A DNA stretch of 40,279 nucleotides from Pasteurellaceae bacterium (GCA_900756155.1 CAAEJV010000021.1:1-40279), one strand, 5' to 3'; positions 32,201 to 40,279 are shown, counted from the stretch's first letter. Numbers and translations: made by a program. The notes: generated by a model not told the origin, from the letters alone.

Positions 32201-33568
32201 TTAAAGTTTTTCTACTAACTCAATGGCTGCACCGATGTAGGTGGCAGGGGTAAGTTGTTGTAAACGTGCTTTTTCATCAGCTGGAATATCCAGTTTTTCG
32301 ATGAATTCACGCATTGCTTTTTCATCAACGCGTTTACCACGAGTGAGTTCTTTTAATTTTTCGTATGGTTTTTCAATACCATAGCGACGCATCACCGTTT
32401 GAATTGGCTCAGCTAAAACTTCCCAGTTGTGGTTGAGTTCATCACGGAGATGTTGTTCGTTCACTTCTAATTTGCTGATACCTTTACGCGTTGCAGCATA
32501 CGCAATTAAACAATAACCTAAACCCACACCTAAGTTACGTAATACAGTAGAGTCGGTTAAGTCACGCTGCCAGCGAGAAATTGGTAATTTTTGACCAAGG
32601 TGAGTCATTACAGCATTGGCTAAACCTAAGTTACCTTCTGAGTTTTCGAAGTCGATAGGATTCACTTTATGCGGCATGGTGGATGAACCAATTTCACCCG
32701 CGATAGTGCGTTGTTTAAAGTGATTTAATGCAATGTAGCCCCATAAATCACGGTCGAAGTCGATGATGATGGTATTAAAACGTACCACGGCATCAAAGTA
32801 TTCCGCAATGTAATCGTGAGGTTCAATTTGAGTGGTATACGGGTTCCAATCTAAACCTAATGAGGTGACAAATTCTTCACTGAATTTGTGCCAGTTGATG
32901 TTTGGATAGGCCGATAAATGCGCATTGTAGTTACCCACAGCACCATTAATTTTCCCCAAGATTTCATTTTGTTGGAGTTGTTTGAATTGGCGTTTTAAAC
33001 GGTAAACCACGTTCGCCATTTCTTTACCCACAGTACTTGGTGAGGCAGGTTGCCCGTGTGTACGAGAAAGTAATGGAATGGTTTTGTATTCGTTCGCTAA
33101 ACGGGTGATTTCATCAATCAGTTTTTGCCATTCAGGTAAGAGCACTTCTTCACGTGCTGTTTTTAACATTAAAGCGTGAGAAAGGTTGTTAATATCTTCA
33201 GAGGTACAAGCAAAGTGAATAAATTCAGAGACTTTGGCTAATTCTGGTAAAGCTTCACTTTTTTCTTTTAAGAAATACTCAACCGCTTTGACGTCATGAT
33301 TCGTGGTGCGCTCAATTTCTTTAATGCGTTCAGCATCTTGAAGACTGAATTCTTCCACAATTTTATTGAGGTAATCGTTTGCTTCTTTAGACAAAGAAGA
33401 AACTTCTTGGATTTCAGCGGTCGCCGCCAATTTCTGTAACCAACGTACCTCCACGGTGACACGGAATTTGAGCAAGCCAAATTCACTGAAAATACCACGC
33501 AATGCGGTGGCTTTATCTTGATAACGACCGTCAATCGGGGAAAGAGCGGTTAATGCGGAAAGTTGCAT
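32201..33568 (-). CDS. purB: Adenylosuccinate lyase
   Basis: Cleaves SAICAR to AICAR and adenylosuccinate to AMP, two steps of purine synthesis. 455 residues, family length. Signature GSSTMPHKVNP is present, as are TSEDINNLSHA, SRTHGQPASP and the N-terminal SPIDGRYQDK. It lies 16 bases after hflD and is probably cotranscribed with it; the start has a GGAGA ribosome site. No PurR box is visible immediately upstream. Confidence 0.98.
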   Translation of the reverse strand: MQLSALTALSPIDGRYQDKATALRGIFSEFGLLKFRVTVEVRWLQKLAATAEIQEVSSLSKEANDYLNKIVEEFSLQDAERIKEIERTTNHDVKAVEYFLKEKSEALPELAKVSEFIHFACTSEDINNLSHALMLKTAREEVLLPEWQKLIDEITRLANEYKTIPLLSRTHGQPASPSTVGKEMANVVYRLKRQFKQLQQNEILGKINGAVGNYNAHLSAYPNINWHKFSEEFVTSLGLDWNPYTTQIEPHDYIAEYFDAVVRFNTIIIDFDRDLWGYIALNHFKQRTIAGEIGSSTMPHKVNPIDFENSEGNLGLANAVMTHLGQKLPISRWQRDLTDSTVLRNLGVGLGYCLIAYAATRKGISKLEVNEQHLRDELNHNWEVLAEPIQTVMRRYGIEKPYEKLKELTRGKRVDEKAMREFIEKLDIPADEKARLQQLTPATYIGAAIELVEKL

Positions 33569-33584
33569 AAGAGTTCTCCAAGGA

Positions 33585-34208
33585 TTAATTTAAAGTTGAG
33601 TAGAGTTGTCGTGCCGCTTGCACTAATTTTTTACGATGAAATAACAGTTGCCATTTGCTGCCACCTACTTGACGCCACAAAACGGCAGAACGAATGCCGG
33701 CAAGCAAACACGCACGAATTTTGTCTTGTACATTTTGTTGCTGTAAATGATATGCCGAACCAATAATATGAATGCGTTTGCCTAAAGGACTAATTGTATC
33801 GACATAAATGTTTGCCATGATTGAAAACATCTCATCATCAAATTGATTGTCGTGATAAGAAAGTTGTTCTGGTAAACGGGCAATTCGGCGGCCAAGTTCT
33901 TGTTTGATTTCAGGTTGCTTGTTTAATTTGCTCTCTAACGCTAACAGGCTGCCCCAATAATTCAACAAATTTTTGTCGTTTAATTGAGTGAGTTGCTCAA
34001 TAAGTGTGTTTAATCCCACTTTAAGATGTTGAACATTATTGCCAAATACGGCTAATGTATCTTCAGGTTGAGTGATGAGAAGAGAATGAATGGTGGTTTG
34101 GAATGCATCTTGATGATCAACTTCGCCTTTTTGTGCTAATTGACTGATTAATAAGACAGATTGACAAACACCGGCAAGTGCCAGAGCCATATCATTATAA
34201 TTTTTCAT
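33585..34208 (-). CDS. hflD: HflD, high-frequency lysogenization protein homologue
   Basis: A 207-residue helical protein of the HflD family, peripheral to the inner membrane. In E. coli HflD binds phage lambda CII and favours lytic growth; its normal cell role is unclear. The sequence MKNYNDMALALAGVCQSVLLI and the RSAVLWRQVGGSKWQLLFHR segment near the C-terminus identify it. Start 34208 fits family length; a start 72 bases upstream would add non-homologous residues. Linkage to purB is conserved; the usual upstream mnmA is not here, and trpS is divergent instead. Confidence 0.93.
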   Translation of the reverse strand: MKNYNDMALALAGVCQSVLLISQLAQKGEVDHQDAFQTTIHSLLITQPEDTLAVFGNNVQHLKVGLNTLIEQLTQLNDKNLLNYWGSLLALESKLNKQPEIKQELGRRIARLPEQLSYHDNQFDDEMFSIMANIYVDTISPLGKRIHIIGSAYHLQQQNVQDKIRACLLAGIRSAVLWRQVGGSKWQLLFHRKKLVQAARQLYSTLN

Positions 34209-34348
34209 TGGGACTATAGATTGTAAGCTGTAGAAATTTTGGGCGTAATATAGCATTTTTACACATTGTTTTGAACTCAATCATTAAAAAACGCCCTATC
34301 TTTTGTTATCATAGCACCAATTCAGTTTACAGAATGAAAGGATAACCA

Positions 34349-35353
34349 ATGACAAAACCAATTGTATTCAGTGGCGTGCAGCCTTCCGGCGAATTAACTA
34401 TCGGAAATTATTTAGGCGCACTTCGCAACTGGGTAAAAATGCAAGAAGATTATGAGTGTATTTTCTGTGTGGTGGATTTACATGCCATCACTGTACGTCA
34501 AGATCCTGCGGCGCTTCGTAAGGCGACTCTTGATGTACTCGCCCTTTACTTGGCTTGTGGCATTGATCCGAATAAAAGCACGATCTTTGTGCAATCTCAT
34601 GTACCAGAACATACTCAACTAAGCTGGGTATTAAACTGCTACACTTATTTTGGTGAAATGAGCCGTATGACTCAATTCAAAGATAAATCAGCACGTTATG
34701 CCGAAAATATTAACGTGGGTTTATTTGACTATCCAGTTTTAATGGCTGCAGATATCTTACTTTACCAAGCGAAAAGCGTACCGGTGGGGGATGACCAAAA
34801 ACAACATTTAGAAATCACTCGTGATATCGCGGCTCGTTTTAATGCCCTTTATGGTGATATTTTCACGATTCCTGAAATTTTCTTAGGCAAAGCAGGCGCG
34901 CGTATTATGTCTTTACAAGATCCTGATAAAAAAATGTCAAAATCAGATGATAACCGTAATAACGTGGTGACCTTGCTTGAAGATCCAAAATCGGTGGCGA
35001 AAAAAATTAAACGTGCGGTAACAGATTCTGATGAACCACCTGTTGTACGTTATGACGTAAAAAACAAAGCGGGCGTGTCTAACTTATTAGATATCCTTTC
35101 TGCGGTAACGGATAAATCTGTGGCAGATCTTGAAAAAGAATTTGAAGGCAAAATGTACGGCCACTTAAAAACAGCGGTGGCTGACGAAGTGTCAAACTTA
35201 CTTGCGGGTTTACAAGAACGTTTCTATCAATATCGTAACGATGAAGCACTTTTAGACGAGATTTTACGTCAAGGTGCGGAAAAAGCCCGTGCAAGAGCAA
35301 AAGCAACCCTTGACAAAGTGTACGAAGCCGTAGGCTTTGTTGCAGCAAAATAA
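34349..35353 (+). CDS. trpS: Tryptophanyl-tRNA synthetase
   Basis: Charges tRNA-Trp. 334-residue class I synthetase with the HIGH-equivalent in SGELTIGNYLGAL and the KMSKS motif in DKKMSKSDDN. VQSHVPEHTQLSWVLN is also typical. AAAGGA precedes the ATG. Ends at a clear terminator. The tRNA-Trp gene lies at 424 in this window. Confidence 0.98.
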   Translation: MTKPIVFSGVQPSGELTIGNYLGALRNWVKMQEDYECIFCVVDLHAITVRQDPAALRKATLDVLALYLACGIDPNKSTIFVQSHVPEHTQLSWVLNCYTYFGEMSRMTQFKDKSARYAENINVGLFDYPVLMAADILLYQAKSVPVGDDQKQHLEITRDIAARFNALYGDIFTIPEIFLGKAGARIMSLQDPDKKMSKSDDNRNNVVTLLEDPKSVAKKIKRAVTDSDEPPVVRYDVKNKAGVSNLLDILSAVTDKSVADLEKEFEGKMYGHLKTAVADEVSNLLAGLQERFYQYRNDEALLDEILRQGAEKARARAKATLDKVYEAVGFVAAK

Positions 35354-35366
35354 TTTTAAACTTAAT

Positions 35367-35392
35367 AAGCCGTGTTCTGTCACGGCTTTTTT
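35367..35392 (+). terminator. trpS terminator
   Basis: AAGCCGTG pairs with CACGGCTT across TTCTGT, followed by TTTT. It lies 17 bases before the next gene's start. Confidence 0.85.
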
Positions 35393-35408
35393 AGATAAGG
35401 AGAAAAAT

Positions 35409-35699
35409 ATGGCTATTCAAACTGAAAAACCAATTGAATGTGTAGGTTGTAATACTTTCGATATGAAATCATTGTTTGATAACAGCGATTGTAGTTTACC
35501 TATCGAACAGTTTTACGCCACTCGTCAAGATGCAGAAGGTGCATTGGAATATTTCACGTTAAAAGCACGTGATATCGAAAGTGAACCTTGTCAAATTCAG
35601 TCTGAAATTCAACAGGTTGAAGATGGATACTTGCTTAAAGCGGTTTTCACATTCTGCTGCCAAGCGGAATTAGTGATTTTCCAAATGAAACTTTCGTAA
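35409..35699 (+). CDS. YfcZ/YiiS family protein (DUF406)
   Basis: A 96-residue soluble protein of the YfcZ/YiiS (UPF0381) family, function unknown. It has CVGC near the N-terminus and a further DC and FCC; whether these bind metal is not known. ATG 35409 has AAGGAG upstream; an in-frame codon at 35337 lies inside trpS. Linked to trpS across a terminator. Confidence 0.85.
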   Translation: MAIQTEKPIECVGCNTFDMKSLFDNSDCSLPIEQFYATRQDAEGALEYFTLKARDIESEPCQIQSEIQQVEDGYLLKAVFTFCCQAELVIFQMKLS

Positions 35700-35731
35700 A
35701 TGATGACTTACTCTAGAAAACAGCGTTTTTT

Positions 35732-36520
35732 GTGACCGCACTTTCAGATATTTATGTTCCCCTGCATCGTATTATTCCTTTTTCTAATGTAGAAGGGCAG
35801 GGGAATCGTACCAGTATTTTCTTACAAGGCTGTAAGCTAAACTGCCTTTATTGCCATAATCCAGAAACTATTCCTCGTTATGCAGAAGGGGCTCATCAAG
35901 TCAGTCTGCAGTATTTGTATGAGCAAGTAATGGATGCAGTACCTTTCATTCGTGGCGTGACGGTTTCTGGTGGGGAACCCACCATTCACCATAAAAAGCT
36001 CGTACCATTGTTCCAAAAACTACGTGAGGAAGGGCTAACTTGCTATTTAGATAGCAGTGGTTTCTTTGAGTTTGAAGCAATTCGCCCTTTAATTGATGTG
36101 ACAGACAAATTTCTCTTTGACCTGAAAGGAGAAGGGCTTGGCTTACAAAGCTTGTGCTTTGATAGACAAAATCGCCAAGGCATTGTCCCTCAAAACATCA
36201 TTCCTACTCATCAACATATCAAGCAAGAAAATTTAGATCGCAATTTGAAGAATTTGGCGCAATTATTACCATTAAATAAAGTGGAAGAAGTGCGGTTAGT
36301 TTATGTGGCGAATTTTTTTGATGCAGAAAAGTTGGTGGAAAAAGTCGCTTCCTTATTGAAAGATTATCCGGATGTTTTATTCAAAATTATCCGAATGCAT
36401 ACAAAAGGTGCACGAGATGCTGAAGGGCTTAGCCCTTATGTCCCAACTGTTGAGCAGACCCAAGAACTTGAAAACTATGCGAAATTTTGTGGTCTGACCA
36501 AAATTGTGACCATTTTATAA
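35732..36520 (+). CDS. yjjW: YjjW-type glycyl-radical-enzyme activase (radical SAM)
   Basis: A 262-residue radical SAM protein with C34-x3-C38-x2-C41 (CKLNCLYC) and VSGGEP, related to pyruvate formate-lyase activase. After the cysteine motif it goes directly to HNPETIP, with no ferredoxin insert as in larger activases. The likely partner is the YjjI-type glycyl radical enzyme; no such gene is in the window. The start appears to be GTG 35732: there is no in-frame ATG before residue 67 (MDAVPF) and a TAG lies 18 bases upstream. No Shine-Dalgarno is evident. Codons 2-4 (ACC GCA CTT) are a USS. Confidence 0.85.
   Translation: MTALSDIYVPLHRIIPFSNVEGQGNRTSIFLQGCKLNCLYCHNPETIPRYAEGAHQVSLQYLYEQVMDAVPFIRGVTVSGGEPTIHHKKLVPLFQKLREEGLTCYLDSSGFFEFEAIRPLIDVTDKFLFDLKGEGLGLQSLCFDRQNRQGIVPQNIIPTHQHIKQENLDRNLKNLAQLLPLNKVEEVRLVYVANFFDAEKLVEKVASLLKDYPDVLFKIIRMHTKGARDAEGLSPYVPTVEQTQELENYAKFCGLTKIVTIL
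35735..35743 (-). repeat. DNA uptake signal sequence at the yjjW start
   Basis: ACCGCACTT directly follows the GTG start codon and encodes residues 2-4 (TAL). Confidence 0.85.
36288..36296 (+). repeat. DNA uptake signal sequence
   Basis: AAGTGCGGT within yjjW. Confidence 0.85.
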
Positions 36521-36626
36521 GCAAACATATCGAAAAGTAGCAAAAATATTCCGACTTTTTACCGAAAAACAAGTAGAATAGGACAATTTTATTCACTTAC
36601 TTATCTAACCAACCTAGGGGAAAAAA

Positions 36627-37874
36627 ATGGGTATTTTAGGTAGCGTTTTAGGCATTGTCGTATTACTGGTCATTGCCGTATTATTTTCAAATAATCGTAA
36701 GGCGATTAATTTACGTACTGTATTAGGGGCTTTGGCGATCCAAATCGGATTTGCGGCCCTTATTTTGTATGTGCCGTATGGCCGTGATGCATTACAAGCG
36801 ACAGCAAATGGAGTGTCAAATGTTATTGCGTATGGTAACGAAGGGATTAATTTCGTCTTTGGTGGATTAGCAGATCCTTCAAATGTCGGCTTTATCTTTG
36901 CGGTGAAAGTTTTACCAATCATCGTCTTTTTCTCCGGTTTAATTTCTGTGCTTTATTACTTAGGTATCATGCAAGCCGTCATCAAAGTGATCGGTGGTGC
37001 ATTACAAGCGGCATTAGGCACATCAAAAGCAGAATCAATGTCTGCTGCAGCGAACATCTTCGTTGGTCAAACAGAAGCACCGTTAGTGGTTCGTCCTTAC
37101 ATTAAAAACATGACCCAATCTGAATTGTTCGCCATCATGGCGGGTGGTACAGCCTCTATCGCGGGTTCTGTAATGGCGGGTTATGCAGGAATGGGCGTAC
37201 CGTTGACTTACTTAATCGCAGCCTCTTTCATGGCTGCACCAGCAGGTTTATTATTTGCGAAAATTTTATTCCCGCAAACTGAACAATTTACCGATAAACA
37301 ACCTGATACAGACGATAGCGAAAAACCGACTAATGTGCTTGAAGCCATGGCTGGTGGTGCGAGTGCAGGTATGCAATTAGCGTTAAACGTTGGTGCAATG
37401 TTACTCGCTTTCGTGGGTTTAATTGCTTTAATTAACGGTATTTTAGGCGGCGTAGGTGGCAAGTTAGGTTACGACGACTTAACTTTACAATCAATCTTCG
37501 GTTGGGTATTCAAACCATTAGCATACTTAATCGGTGTATCTTGGGAGGAATCTGCTGTTGCAGGTCAAATGATCGGGCTTAAATTGGCAGTAAATGAATT
37601 CGTGGGTTACTTAGAGTTCGCGAAATACTTACAACCAGATACAGCAGTTGTATTAAGTGAAAAAACTAAAGCCATCATTACTTTCGCATTATGTGGTTTT
37701 GCTAACTTCAGCTCTATCGCAATCTTAATCGGTGGTATCGGTGGTATGGCACCAAATCGTCGTGGTGATGTTGCGCGCTTAGGTTTAAAAGCAGTTGTAG
37801 CGGGTACATTAGCTAACTTAATGAGTGCGACTATCGCAGGTTTATTCATCGAGTTAAGCGGCGTAGCAATGTAA
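36627..37874 (+). CDS. nupC: Concentrative nucleoside transporter NupC
   Basis: A 415-residue inner-membrane nucleoside symporter of the CNT family. It shows GQTEAPLVVRPY, the ASIAGSVMAGYAGMGVP block and NEFVGYLEF, motifs that line the nucleoside and cation sites. GGGG precedes the ATG. deoD follows after a 128-base gap containing a hairpin and a PurR-like box, so uptake and phosphorolysis of nucleosides are neighbours. Confidence 0.96.
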   Translation: MGILGSVLGIVVLLVIAVLFSNNRKAINLRTVLGALAIQIGFAALILYVPYGRDALQATANGVSNVIAYGNEGINFVFGGLADPSNVGFIFAVKVLPIIVFFSGLISVLYYLGIMQAVIKVIGGALQAALGTSKAESMSAAANIFVGQTEAPLVVRPYIKNMTQSELFAIMAGGTASIAGSVMAGYAGMGVPLTYLIAASFMAAPAGLLFAKILFPQTEQFTDKQPDTDDSEKPTNVLEAMAGGASAGMQLALNVGAMLLAFVGLIALINGILGGVGGKLGYDDLTLQSIFGWVFKPLAYLIGVSWEESAVAGQMIGLKLAVNEFVGYLEFAKYLQPDTAVVLSEKTKAIITFALCGFANFSSIAILIGGIGGMAPNRRGDVARLGLKAVVAGTLANLMSATIAGLFIELSGVAM

Positions 37875-37880
37875 TTAAAA

Positions 37881-37906
37881 TGTGGTGAATTTTGACCGCA
37901 CTTTAT
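37881..37906 (+). terminator. Weak terminator-like USS structure after nupC
   Basis: TGTGGTGAATTTTGACCGCACTTT folds imperfectly: TGTGGT is a degenerate match to the reverse of ACCGCACTT (37895-37903). Only one arm is a true USS. Confidence 0.4.
37895..37903 (-). repeat. DNA uptake signal sequence
   Basis: ACCGCACTT after nupC, paired with a degenerate partner at 37881. Confidence 0.85.
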
Positions 37907-37910
37907 CTCT

Positions 37911-37937
37911 CAACACCACGAATCATTCGTGGTGTTG
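37911..37937 (+). repeat. Perfect 12-bp hairpin between nupC and deoD
   Basis: CAACACCACGAA (37911-37922) and TTCGTGGTGTTG (37926-37937) are exact complements around TCA. Only a short TACTTT follows, so it may be a weak terminator or an mRNA stabilising stem. Confidence 0.7.
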
Positions 37938-37950
37938 TACTTTAAAGCAA

Positions 37951-37966
37951 GCGAAAACGTTTGCTT
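37951..37966. promoter_or_regulatory. Probable PurR operator upstream of deoD
   Basis: GCGAAAACGTTTGCTT matches the PurR consensus ACGAAAACGTTTGCGT (reverse of the purL box) at 14 of 16 positions. It lies 52 bases before the deoD ATG. Confidence 0.7.
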
Positions 37967-38002
37967 AAATGACTTTTTATTTATCAACAAGAGGAAAAAA
38001 CA

Positions 38003-38719
38003 ATGACTCCACATATTAACGCTCCTGAAGGCGCATTTGCAGATGTTGTGTTAATGCCAGGCGATCCGCTTCGTGCAAAATATATTGCTGAAACATTCTT
38101 AGAAGATGCGAAAGAAGTGACTAACGTTCGCAATATGTTGGGTTATACCGGTACTTATAAAGGTCGTCGTATCTCTGTTATGGGTCACGGTATGGGTATC
38201 CCATCTTGCTCAATTTATGCGAAAGAATTAATTACTGAATACGGCGTGAAAAAAATCATCCGTGTTGGTTCTTGTGGTGCCGTACGTATGGACGTTAAAG
38301 TACGTGATGTTATCATCGGCCTTGGAGCATGTACTGATTCAAAAGTAAACCGTATCCGTTTCAAAGATAACGATTTTGCTGCAATTGCTGATTTTGATAT
38401 GGCACAAGCAGCGGTTCAAGCTGCGAAAGAAAAAGGTAAGCAAGTTCGCGTAGGGAATCTTTTCTCTGCAGACCTATTCTACACGCCAGATTTCGAAATG
38501 TTTGATGTGATGGAAAAATACGGCATCTTAGGCGTAGAAATGGAAGCGGCTGGGATCTATGGCGTAGCAGCAGAATATGGTGCAAAAGCACTTTGTATCT
38601 GTACCGTTTCAGACCATATTCGTACACACGAACAAACTACAGCAGAAGAACGCCAATTAACCTTCAATGATATGATTGAAATTGCGTTAGAGTCTGTATT
38701 AATTGGTGATAAAGCATAA
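38003..38719 (+). CDS. deoD: Purine nucleoside phosphorylase
   Basis: Phosphorolyses purine (deoxy)nucleosides to base plus pentose-1-phosphate. 238 residues, the hexameric bacterial type. VLMPGDPLRAKYIAE with the phosphate-binding Arg, MGHGMG, RVGSCGA, GVEMEAAGIYG and the catalytic D204 in TVSDHIRT are all present. GAGGAAA precedes the ATG. Its PurR-like box suggests joint control with purine synthesis. Confidence 0.98.
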   Translation: MTPHINAPEGAFADVVLMPGDPLRAKYIAETFLEDAKEVTNVRNMLGYTGTYKGRRISVMGHGMGIPSCSIYAKELITEYGVKKIIRVGSCGAVRMDVKVRDVIIGLGACTDSKVNRIRFKDNDFAAIADFDMAQAAVQAAKEKGKQVRVGNLFSADLFYTPDFEMFDVMEKYGILGVEMEAAGIYGVAAEYGAKALCICTVSDHIRTHEQTTAEERQLTFNDMIEIALESVLIGDKA

Positions 38720-38738
38720 TTTATCCGATTGATAGAAT

Positions 38739-38777
38739 AAAAAAGAGCGGTCAATTTTGACCGCTCTTTTGTTTTTC
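38739..38777. terminator. Bidirectional terminator using the AAGAGCGGT variant
   Basis: AAAAAGAGCGGTCAA pairs with TTGACCGCTCTTTT across a 4-base centre; T-runs at both ends. It separates deoD from convergent greB. Confidence 0.9.
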
Positions 38778-38784
38778 TACTTCG

Positions 38785-39261
38785 CTATTTTTCATACCAA
38801 ATTCGGTTCACATAGAGCACCACTTTGCCTGAGGGGGTTTCCACATGAATTTCATCATCAACGCCTTTTCCGATTAAGGCACGTGCGACGGGAGAATCAA
38901 TGGAAATCCAGTTTTTAGCGGGATCGAATTCATCGCAGCCGACAATGCGGTATTGCTTCACTTCACCTTCTTCATCTTCTAGCTCAACCCAGGCACCGAA
39001 AAACACTTTGCCTTCTTGTTTCGGGTGGTAATCCACGATTTGTAACACTTCTAAGCGTTTGGAAAGGAAACGCACACGGCGATCAATTTCACGTAAACGA
39101 CGTTTACCGTAAATATATTCTGCGTTTTCACTGCGGTCACCAAGCGCAGCAGCATCTGAAACCGCTTGGGTAACTTTAGGACGTTCTTCTTTCCACAAAA
39201 ATTTAAGTTCTTGGTCAAGCGCAAGCCAGCCTTGACGGGTAATGTAATTTGATTTTGCCAT
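38785..39261 (-). CDS. greB: Transcription elongation factor GreB
   Basis: Stimulates transcript cleavage by stalled RNA polymerase. 158 residues. The N-terminal coiled coil (about 5-75) has an acidic tip (ALGDRSENAEY) that enters the polymerase secondary channel. The C-terminal FKBP-like domain contains ISIDSPVARALIGKGVDDE. Divergent from tex across a 106-base gap, as in related genomes. Confidence 0.96.
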   Translation of the reverse strand: MAKSNYITRQGWLALDQELKFLWKEERPKVTQAVSDAAALGDRSENAEYIYGKRRLREIDRRVRFLSKRLEVLQIVDYHPKQEGKVFFGAWVELEDEEGEVKQYRIVGCDEFDPAKNWISIDSPVARALIGKGVDDEIHVETPSGKVVLYVNRIWYEK

Positions 39262-39367
39262 GATAAAAATAAAAGAAATTTTTTTGAATTATATTTGAGC
39301 CTGTTGTCTAAAACCAGTATTCTATTCCCGTTTTTATCGAATCCTTTAATAACAAAGAAGTATGACA

Positions 39368-40279
39368 ATGTTAAATCAACAAATTAGCCAAATTATTGCG
39401 GCAGAATTAACCGTTCAACCCCAACAAATCCTCGCCGCTATTCAATTATTAGATGATGGCAACACCATTCCATTTATCGCCCGTTATCGTAAAGAAGCCA
39501 CAGGTGGCTTGGATGACACTCAACTTCGTCATTTTGAAACTCGTTTAATTTATTTACGTGAATTAGAAGATCGTCGTCAAACCATTTTGAAATCTATTGA
39601 AGAGCAAGGGAAATTGACCGATGAATTACGTGACAAAATCCATGCAACACAAAGCAAAACCGAATTAGAAGATTTGTATTTGCCATACAAACCTAAACGT
39701 CGTACGAAAGGGCAAATTGCGATTGAAGCCGGTCTTGAGCCATTGGCTGATTTACTTTGGAACGAGCCGAAGAATGATCCTGAAACGGCCGCAGCTGAAT
39801 TTGTGAATGATGATAAAGGCGTAACAGATACTAAAGTCGCGCTTGATGGCGCTCGCTATATTTTAATGGAGCGTTTTGCTGAAGATGCGGGTTTATTAGC
39901 GAAAGTCCGTGATTATTTAGCGAAAAATGCCGTTATCGTATCTAAAGTGATAGAAGGCAAAGAAACAGAAGGCGCAAAATTCCAAGATTATTTCGATCAC
40001 CAAGAATTATTGAAAAATGTGCCTTCTCACCGTGCATTAGCCATGTTCCGTGGACGTAATGAGGGCATTTTACAATTAAGCTTAAATGCGGATCCTGAGG
40101 CAGAAGAGGGAAGTCGTCAAAGTTATTGTGAAGAAATTATTCGTGATTATTTAGATGTCCGTTTCACGGGGCAGCCTGCAGATAAATGGCGTGAGCAAGT
40201 GATTGCGTGGACATGGAAAATCAAAGTTTCGTTGCATTTAGAAACGGAATTAATGGCAAGTTTACGTGAAAAAGCGGAA
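39368..40279 (+). CDS. tex: Tex-family transcription accessory protein (3' end outside the window)
   Basis: An open frame from ATG 39368 runs to the last base without a stop, giving the first 304 residues. MLNQQISQIIAAELTVQPQQ, FIARYRKEATGGLDDTQLR, LEDLYLPYKPKRRTKGQIA and the ALAMFRGRNEG segment identify the N-terminal and core parts of Tex (YhgF), an RNA-binding factor. The YqgF-like, HhH and S1 domains expected downstream are outside the window. An ATG at 39362 is also in frame, but AAGAAG lies 7 bases before 39368 and only one base before 39362, so 39368 is preferred. Confidence 0.95.
   Translation, partial: MLNQQISQIIAAELTVQPQQILAAIQLLDDGNTIPFIARYRKEATGGLDDTQLRHFETRLIYLRELEDRRQTILKSIEEQGKLTDELRDKIHATQSKTELEDLYLPYKPKRRTKGQIAIEAGLEPLADLLWNEPKNDPETAAAEFVNDDKGVTDTKVALDGARYILMERFAEDAGLLAKVRDYLAKNAVIVSKVIEGKETEGAKFQDYFDHQELLKNVPSHRALAMFRGRNEGILQLSLNADPEAEEGSRQSYCEEIIRDYLDVRFTGQPADKWREQVIAWTWKIKVSLHLETELMASLREKAE

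Noticed and set aside
36531..36575. Possible terminator after yjjW (AAAAGT ... ACTTTT)
   Set aside because: Only a 6-bp A/T stem with a long loop; too weak to call.
38361..38627. Minus-strand frame within deoD
   Set aside because: Fully inside a well-supported gene and without its own signals.
1..40279. CRISPR arrays, insertion sequences, phage attachment sites or other long repeats
   Set aside because: Read for regularly spaced repeats, transposase-like proteins and long direct repeats; none seen apart from the two 5S genes and uptake signals.

Overview
The window looks like chromosome from a Haemophilus species, most likely H. parainfluenzae or a close non-influenzae relative (inference). 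The Haemophilus-type DNA uptake signal (AAGTGCGGT or its complement) occurs about 26 times by hand count, base composition is AT-rich, Arg codons are mostly CGT, and almost every housekeeping protein resembles H. influenzae proteins as I remember them (protein D/GlpQ, GlpT, PurL, Gph, AsnA, PotD). The lipoprotein linker of protein D and the sulfatase cluster differ from what I recall of H. influenzae Rd.

Layout. 1-500 is the tail of an rRNA operon: two tandem 5S genes, the second strongly diverged but with compensated stems, then tRNA-Asp and tRNA-Trp. mazG follows. 1424-7797 is a catabolic sulfatase cluster: a TSUP anion exporter, divergent from a YidK-like Na+/solute symporter, a cytosolic Cys-type sulfatase, a Crp/Fnr-family regulator, an anaerobic sulfatase-maturating radical SAM enzyme and an EmrE-type transporter. 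Its divergent control region holds one perfect CRP site between two TATGA-N6-TCATA palindromes that may be the operators of the cluster's own regulator. 7930-16028 carries an exported metallophosphatase, rpe-gph, a methyltransferase and purL with a textbook PurR box. 16231-18058 holds an RclC/YkgB-like membrane protein and then a foreign-looking unit: a possible 28-residue membrane peptide and a protein with two cold-shock-like domains joined to a restriction-endonuclease-like domain. 18136-26234 is the glycerol-3-phosphate region: glpQ (protein D), an exported beta-propeller protein, glpT, and divergent glpABC, with two perfect CRP sites between glpT and glpA.

26305-40279 is mostly housekeeping: an exported TPR-DUF218 protein, asnA/asnC, a PuuB-like oxidase divergent from potD (TTG start), a PACE efflux protein, hflD-purB divergent from trpS, a YfcZ-family protein, a YjjW-type glycyl-radical activase, nupC, deoD (with a probable PurR box), greB, and the first 304 codons of tex, which runs off the window end.

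How the parts fit. The sulfatase cluster appears to import a sulfated organic compound, activate the sulfatase in the absence of oxygen, cleave the ester in the cytosol and perhaps export an inorganic sulfur anion. The glp genes cover release of glycerol-3-phosphate from phosphodiesters (GlpQ), its uptake (GlpT) and anaerobic oxidation (GlpABC). purL, purB, nupC and deoD cover purine synthesis and salvage, two of them with PurR-type operators. Many convergent gene pairs end in terminators built from inverted uptake-signal pairs, and three terminators use a variant core, AAGAGCGGT. I saw no insertion sequence, prophage or CRISPR array. No stretch longer than 300 bases lacks a gene; the largest gap (glpT-glpA, 292 bases) is regulatory.
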